From positions 1-7,289 of the forward strand of contig JAIXUR010000274.1 in the NCBI GenBank assembly GCA_027483425.1: a DNA stretch of 7,289 nt. The letters are read 5' to 3'. Below, one piece after another: positions 5,573 to 7,289 of the stretch. The stretch is from Cyanobacteriota bacterium. Lineage in GTDB: Bacteria > Cyanobacteriota > Cyanobacteriia > Phormidesmidales > Phormidesmidaceae. The notes under the pieces are model-generated. The model ran no database searches. It saw only the letters and a program-made list of their open reading frames with translations, and was not told where the DNA came from. The position numbers were made by a program, and so were the translations under genes. The number at the start of each line of letters is the position of its first letter. The stretch's first letter is position 1.

Positions 5573-5634
5573 GGAAAAAATTTCCCATAAATCTAAGTGG
5601 GAGAGGTCGGTGGCACGAGCAGACTTAAATGCAT

Positions 5635-5657
5635 GAGGCTAACTCTCCCTAAGCCTC
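5635..5657. repeat. small hairpin at the flippase stop
   Basis: GAGGCT (5635-5640) pairs with AGCCTC (5652-5657) around an 11-nt loop. It overlaps the flippase stop codon and lies in the 83-bp gap before the glycosyltransferase. There is no T-tract, so at most it would attenuate or protect the 3' end. The stem is short and this is a weak call. Confidence 0.2.
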
Positions 5658-7170
5658 ACTGAAGCGGCTTTGCTCGGGCCTTGAGCAAAATCTGGATCAT
5701 CCCCTTGGCTTCGCGATAGCCGCCCGGCAAAAGTAGCCAAATACAGACGTAAGCAAAGCTGTAAATCACCCCTTGAACCAGTAGGCTAATCACCAAGATA
5801 GGCATCGCTGGTATTACTCCTATCATTAGGTACAATAGAGCCGCAGCGACCATAGAGGCGACCATGGGCCGATACATGGATCCCAAAAAATCACCCAGAG
5901 TAATGGGCGACTTGCGAACGCAGTACACTACCGACGGATAGCTCAAGAGACACATACTAACGGTGTAGCCCATAGCTACCCCAAGGGCTCCCCAGTGCAG
6001 GCCAATGATCACCGCAGTAATCATCATCGGAGTGTGAATAAGGCTCCAGCGAAACTGCCGCTGGGTTTCTCCACAGGATACATAAATCCACTTAGTGACG
6101 CGGTACATGGATCCCACAAACACCGCTACAATCAGCACCCGAAAAATGGGGACTATCTCTAGCCACTGGTCGCCCAGGATGACCCTCGTGACTGCGTCGG
6201 CTGTAACAAACAAGTAGGCCAGAGTAGGCATACACACTGCAAAAATCAGCATCAATCCCCGCCGACAGTAGAGTCGATAGCGCTCTGGTTCAGACAAGCT
6301 GCGACTAAAACTGGAAACCACCACATCAAACAATGGATAGTAAATTTGCCAAAACGGAAAATAGGCCCACTGGTAGGCCATAGAATACAGCCCCACGGCA
6401 TTGGCTCCGCCAACGTAGCCCAGCAGCACCCGGTCCATATCCATACCAACGCGGCTGATGCAGCGAAAGCCCGTTAGATGAACCCCGTAGGAGAGAGTGG
6501 AGCGCAGATCGGTCTTAAATTGGGAGGGGCTGGTGGTGCGCTGGGGCCGCCAGTCGCAAAATATCCAGTAGCCCATGCTTTTCACCACTTGGAGAACGGT
6601 GAGTTGCAGAACTAATGCCCAGTACCCCCACCCGAGCCAGCTAGTCGTCACCGCCACCACTGTACTGACCAATAGACCAACCACCTCAATGGTGGTCAGC
6701 AGCTCAAACTTCATTTGGCGCTTCAGTAGAGACATATGCTGAAAGGTCAAACAGATGCTGCCAGCCCCAACCGCCAGACACAGCACAATGTTTGTCAATT
6801 CCGGTTGGCTATAAAACTTGGCCAGAAGGGGGCCAGCCAGAACCATAGCTGCAATGATCGTGACGTTGATTTTGATGGAAAGCCAGAAAATAGCGCTTGC
6901 CTGCTCTTGGTTGAGCTCTTGACGTTGCACGGTGGCGGTTTCTAGGCCCAGGTTGCTGAGACTATCCACCATGTTCAGGAGAGGGTTCACCATAGCCAGC
7001 AACCCAAAATCGGCTGGCACTAAAAGGCGCGCTAGCACCATGGTGCCGCCAATGCCAATCACCAGTTTAATGGGTTGAGCTGCGATGGCAATCAGGCCAG
7101 ACTGTAGCGATCGCCGATTTAGATTGGCCTGGAGTGTCGTGGTTTCGAAGTAGCGATCAGACTTAGCCAT
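5656..7170 (-). CDS. Wzx/PST-type polysaccharide flippase (MOP superfamily)
   Basis: Integral inner membrane protein, expected to flip lipid-linked oligosaccharide units across the membrane for assembly into exopolysaccharide, capsule or O-antigen. At 504 aa it has the family's usual size, with about 12 or more hydrophobic segments spread along the chain (for example near 24-65, 92-115, 160-200, 303-325, 340-356, 378-412 and 430-480). The N-terminal block RSLQSGLIAIAAQPIKLVIG (20-39) followed by MVLARLLVPADFGLLAMV (44-61) is typical of WzxC-like PST transporters, as are ETATVQRQELNQEQASAIFW (77-96) and DRVLLGYVGGANAVGLYSMA (246-265). Substrate specificity cannot be inferred. The start ATG 7170 comes 14 nt after the stop of an upstream gene, which indicates co-transcription. 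A glycosyltransferase follows downstream. Base composition looks lower in GC than ftsZ-thiD by a sample count (about 53% against 65%), consistent with a variable glycan locus but not proof of transfer. Confidence 0.92.
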   Translation of the reverse strand: MAKSDRYFETTTLQANLNRRSLQSGLIAIAAQPIKLVIGIGGTMVLARLLVPADFGLLAMVNPLLNMVDSLSNLGLETATVQRQELNQEQASAIFWLSIKINVTIIAAMVLAGPLLAKFYSQPELTNIVLCLAVGAGSICLTFQHMSLLKRQMKFELLTTIEVVGLLVSTVVAVTTSWLGWGYWALVLQLTVLQVVKSMGYWIFCDWRPQRTTSPSQFKTDLRSTLSYGVHLTGFRCISRVGMDMDRVLLGYVGGANAVGLYSMAYQWAYFPFWQIYYPLFDVVVSSFSRSLSEPERYRLYCRRGLMLIFAVCMPTLAYLFVTADAVTRVILGDQWLEIVPIFRVLIVAVFVGSMYRVTKWIYVSCGETQRQFRWSLIHTPMMITAVIIGLHWGALGVAMGYTVSMCLLSYPSVVYCVRKSPITLGDFLGSMYRPMVASMVAAALLYLMIGVIPAMPILVISLLVQGVIYSFAYVCIWLLLPGGYREAKGMIQILLKARAKPLQ

Positions 7171-7184
7171 GAATAAGGATGCCC

Positions 7185-7289
7185 CTAGGCTGATACGCAG
7201 AGTGGTGTGGTGGAGGCTGCCTGCTCAAGCTGGCGCTGACCGAGTTGGCGCACCAGGGCAAACTTGTCTAGACTAGCGGGAATCATTGA
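7185..7289 (-). CDS. C-terminal end of an unidentified gene, cut by the right edge
   Basis: The minus strand is open from the window edge for 34 codons and stops with TAG at 7185-7187, only 14 nt before the flippase start. The residues begin SMIPASLDKFALVRQLGQRQ and end in CVSA. The short distance and same strand suggest an operon member upstream of the flippase, perhaps another polysaccharide enzyme. That guess rests on context alone, since the tail has no family motif. An internal ATG at 7286 could in principle make a 33-aa ORF, but the tail of a longer gene is more plausible. Confidence 0.55.
   Translation of the reverse strand, partial: SMIPASLDKFALVRQLGQRQLEQAASTTPLCVSA

Noticed and set aside
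5570..5589. A/T-rich near-palindrome at the glycosyltransferase start as an operator
   Set aside because: The symmetry comes mainly from A and T runs, and it is better described by the 11-nt direct repeat.

Overview
The window is cyanobacterial chromosome. The evidence is a photosystem I gene (psaK), an FtsZ and an FtsQ of cyanobacterial type, and eight exact copies of the HIP1 octamer GCGATCGC (starts 343, 634, 1413, 3218, 4331, 5006, 5468, 7107). Base composition is fairly GC-rich. The protein style suggests a filamentous Leptolyngbya/Nodosilinea/Phormidium-like lineage, but that placement is only an inference.

Layout. Left block (1-4047), all on the minus strand and read from right to left: a small single-anchor conserved protein of unknown function (3619-4047), ftsQ (2657-3520), a 285-bp AT-richer promoter region, ftsZ (1019-2371), thiD (195-1016) only 2 nt after ftsZ, and possibly the first 59 codons of another ORF running off the left edge (1-177). 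Centre: a divergent regulatory region (4048-4240) drives the unknown gene one way and psaK (4241-4501, plus strand) the other. It holds two direct-repeat elements resembling HLR1, the RpaB box of photosystem I genes. psaK converges on the right block, and a long hairpin (4590-4634) that could terminate both directions lies between them. Right block (4664-7289, minus strand): the C-terminal end of an unknown upstream gene (7185-7289), a Wzx/PST-type polysaccharide flippase (5656-7170) and a family 2 glycosyltransferase (4664-5572), probably one piece of a surface polysaccharide cluster.

Functional reading. FtsQ and FtsZ are divisome proteins: FtsZ forms the cytoplasmic ring and FtsQ is the bitopic periplasmic scaffold. 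ThiD makes hydroxymethylpyrimidine diphosphate for thiamin and is probably translated from the ftsZ message. PsaK is the peripheral photosystem I subunit X. The flippase and glycosyltransferase should export and build an extracellular or O-antigen-like glycan.

I see no CRISPR array, transposon, RNA gene or clearly new multi-gene system. The points most worth a second look are the HLR1-like boxes, the likely TTG start of psaK, the tight ftsZ-thiD junction, the unknown membrane-anchored neighbour of ftsQ, and several hairpins.
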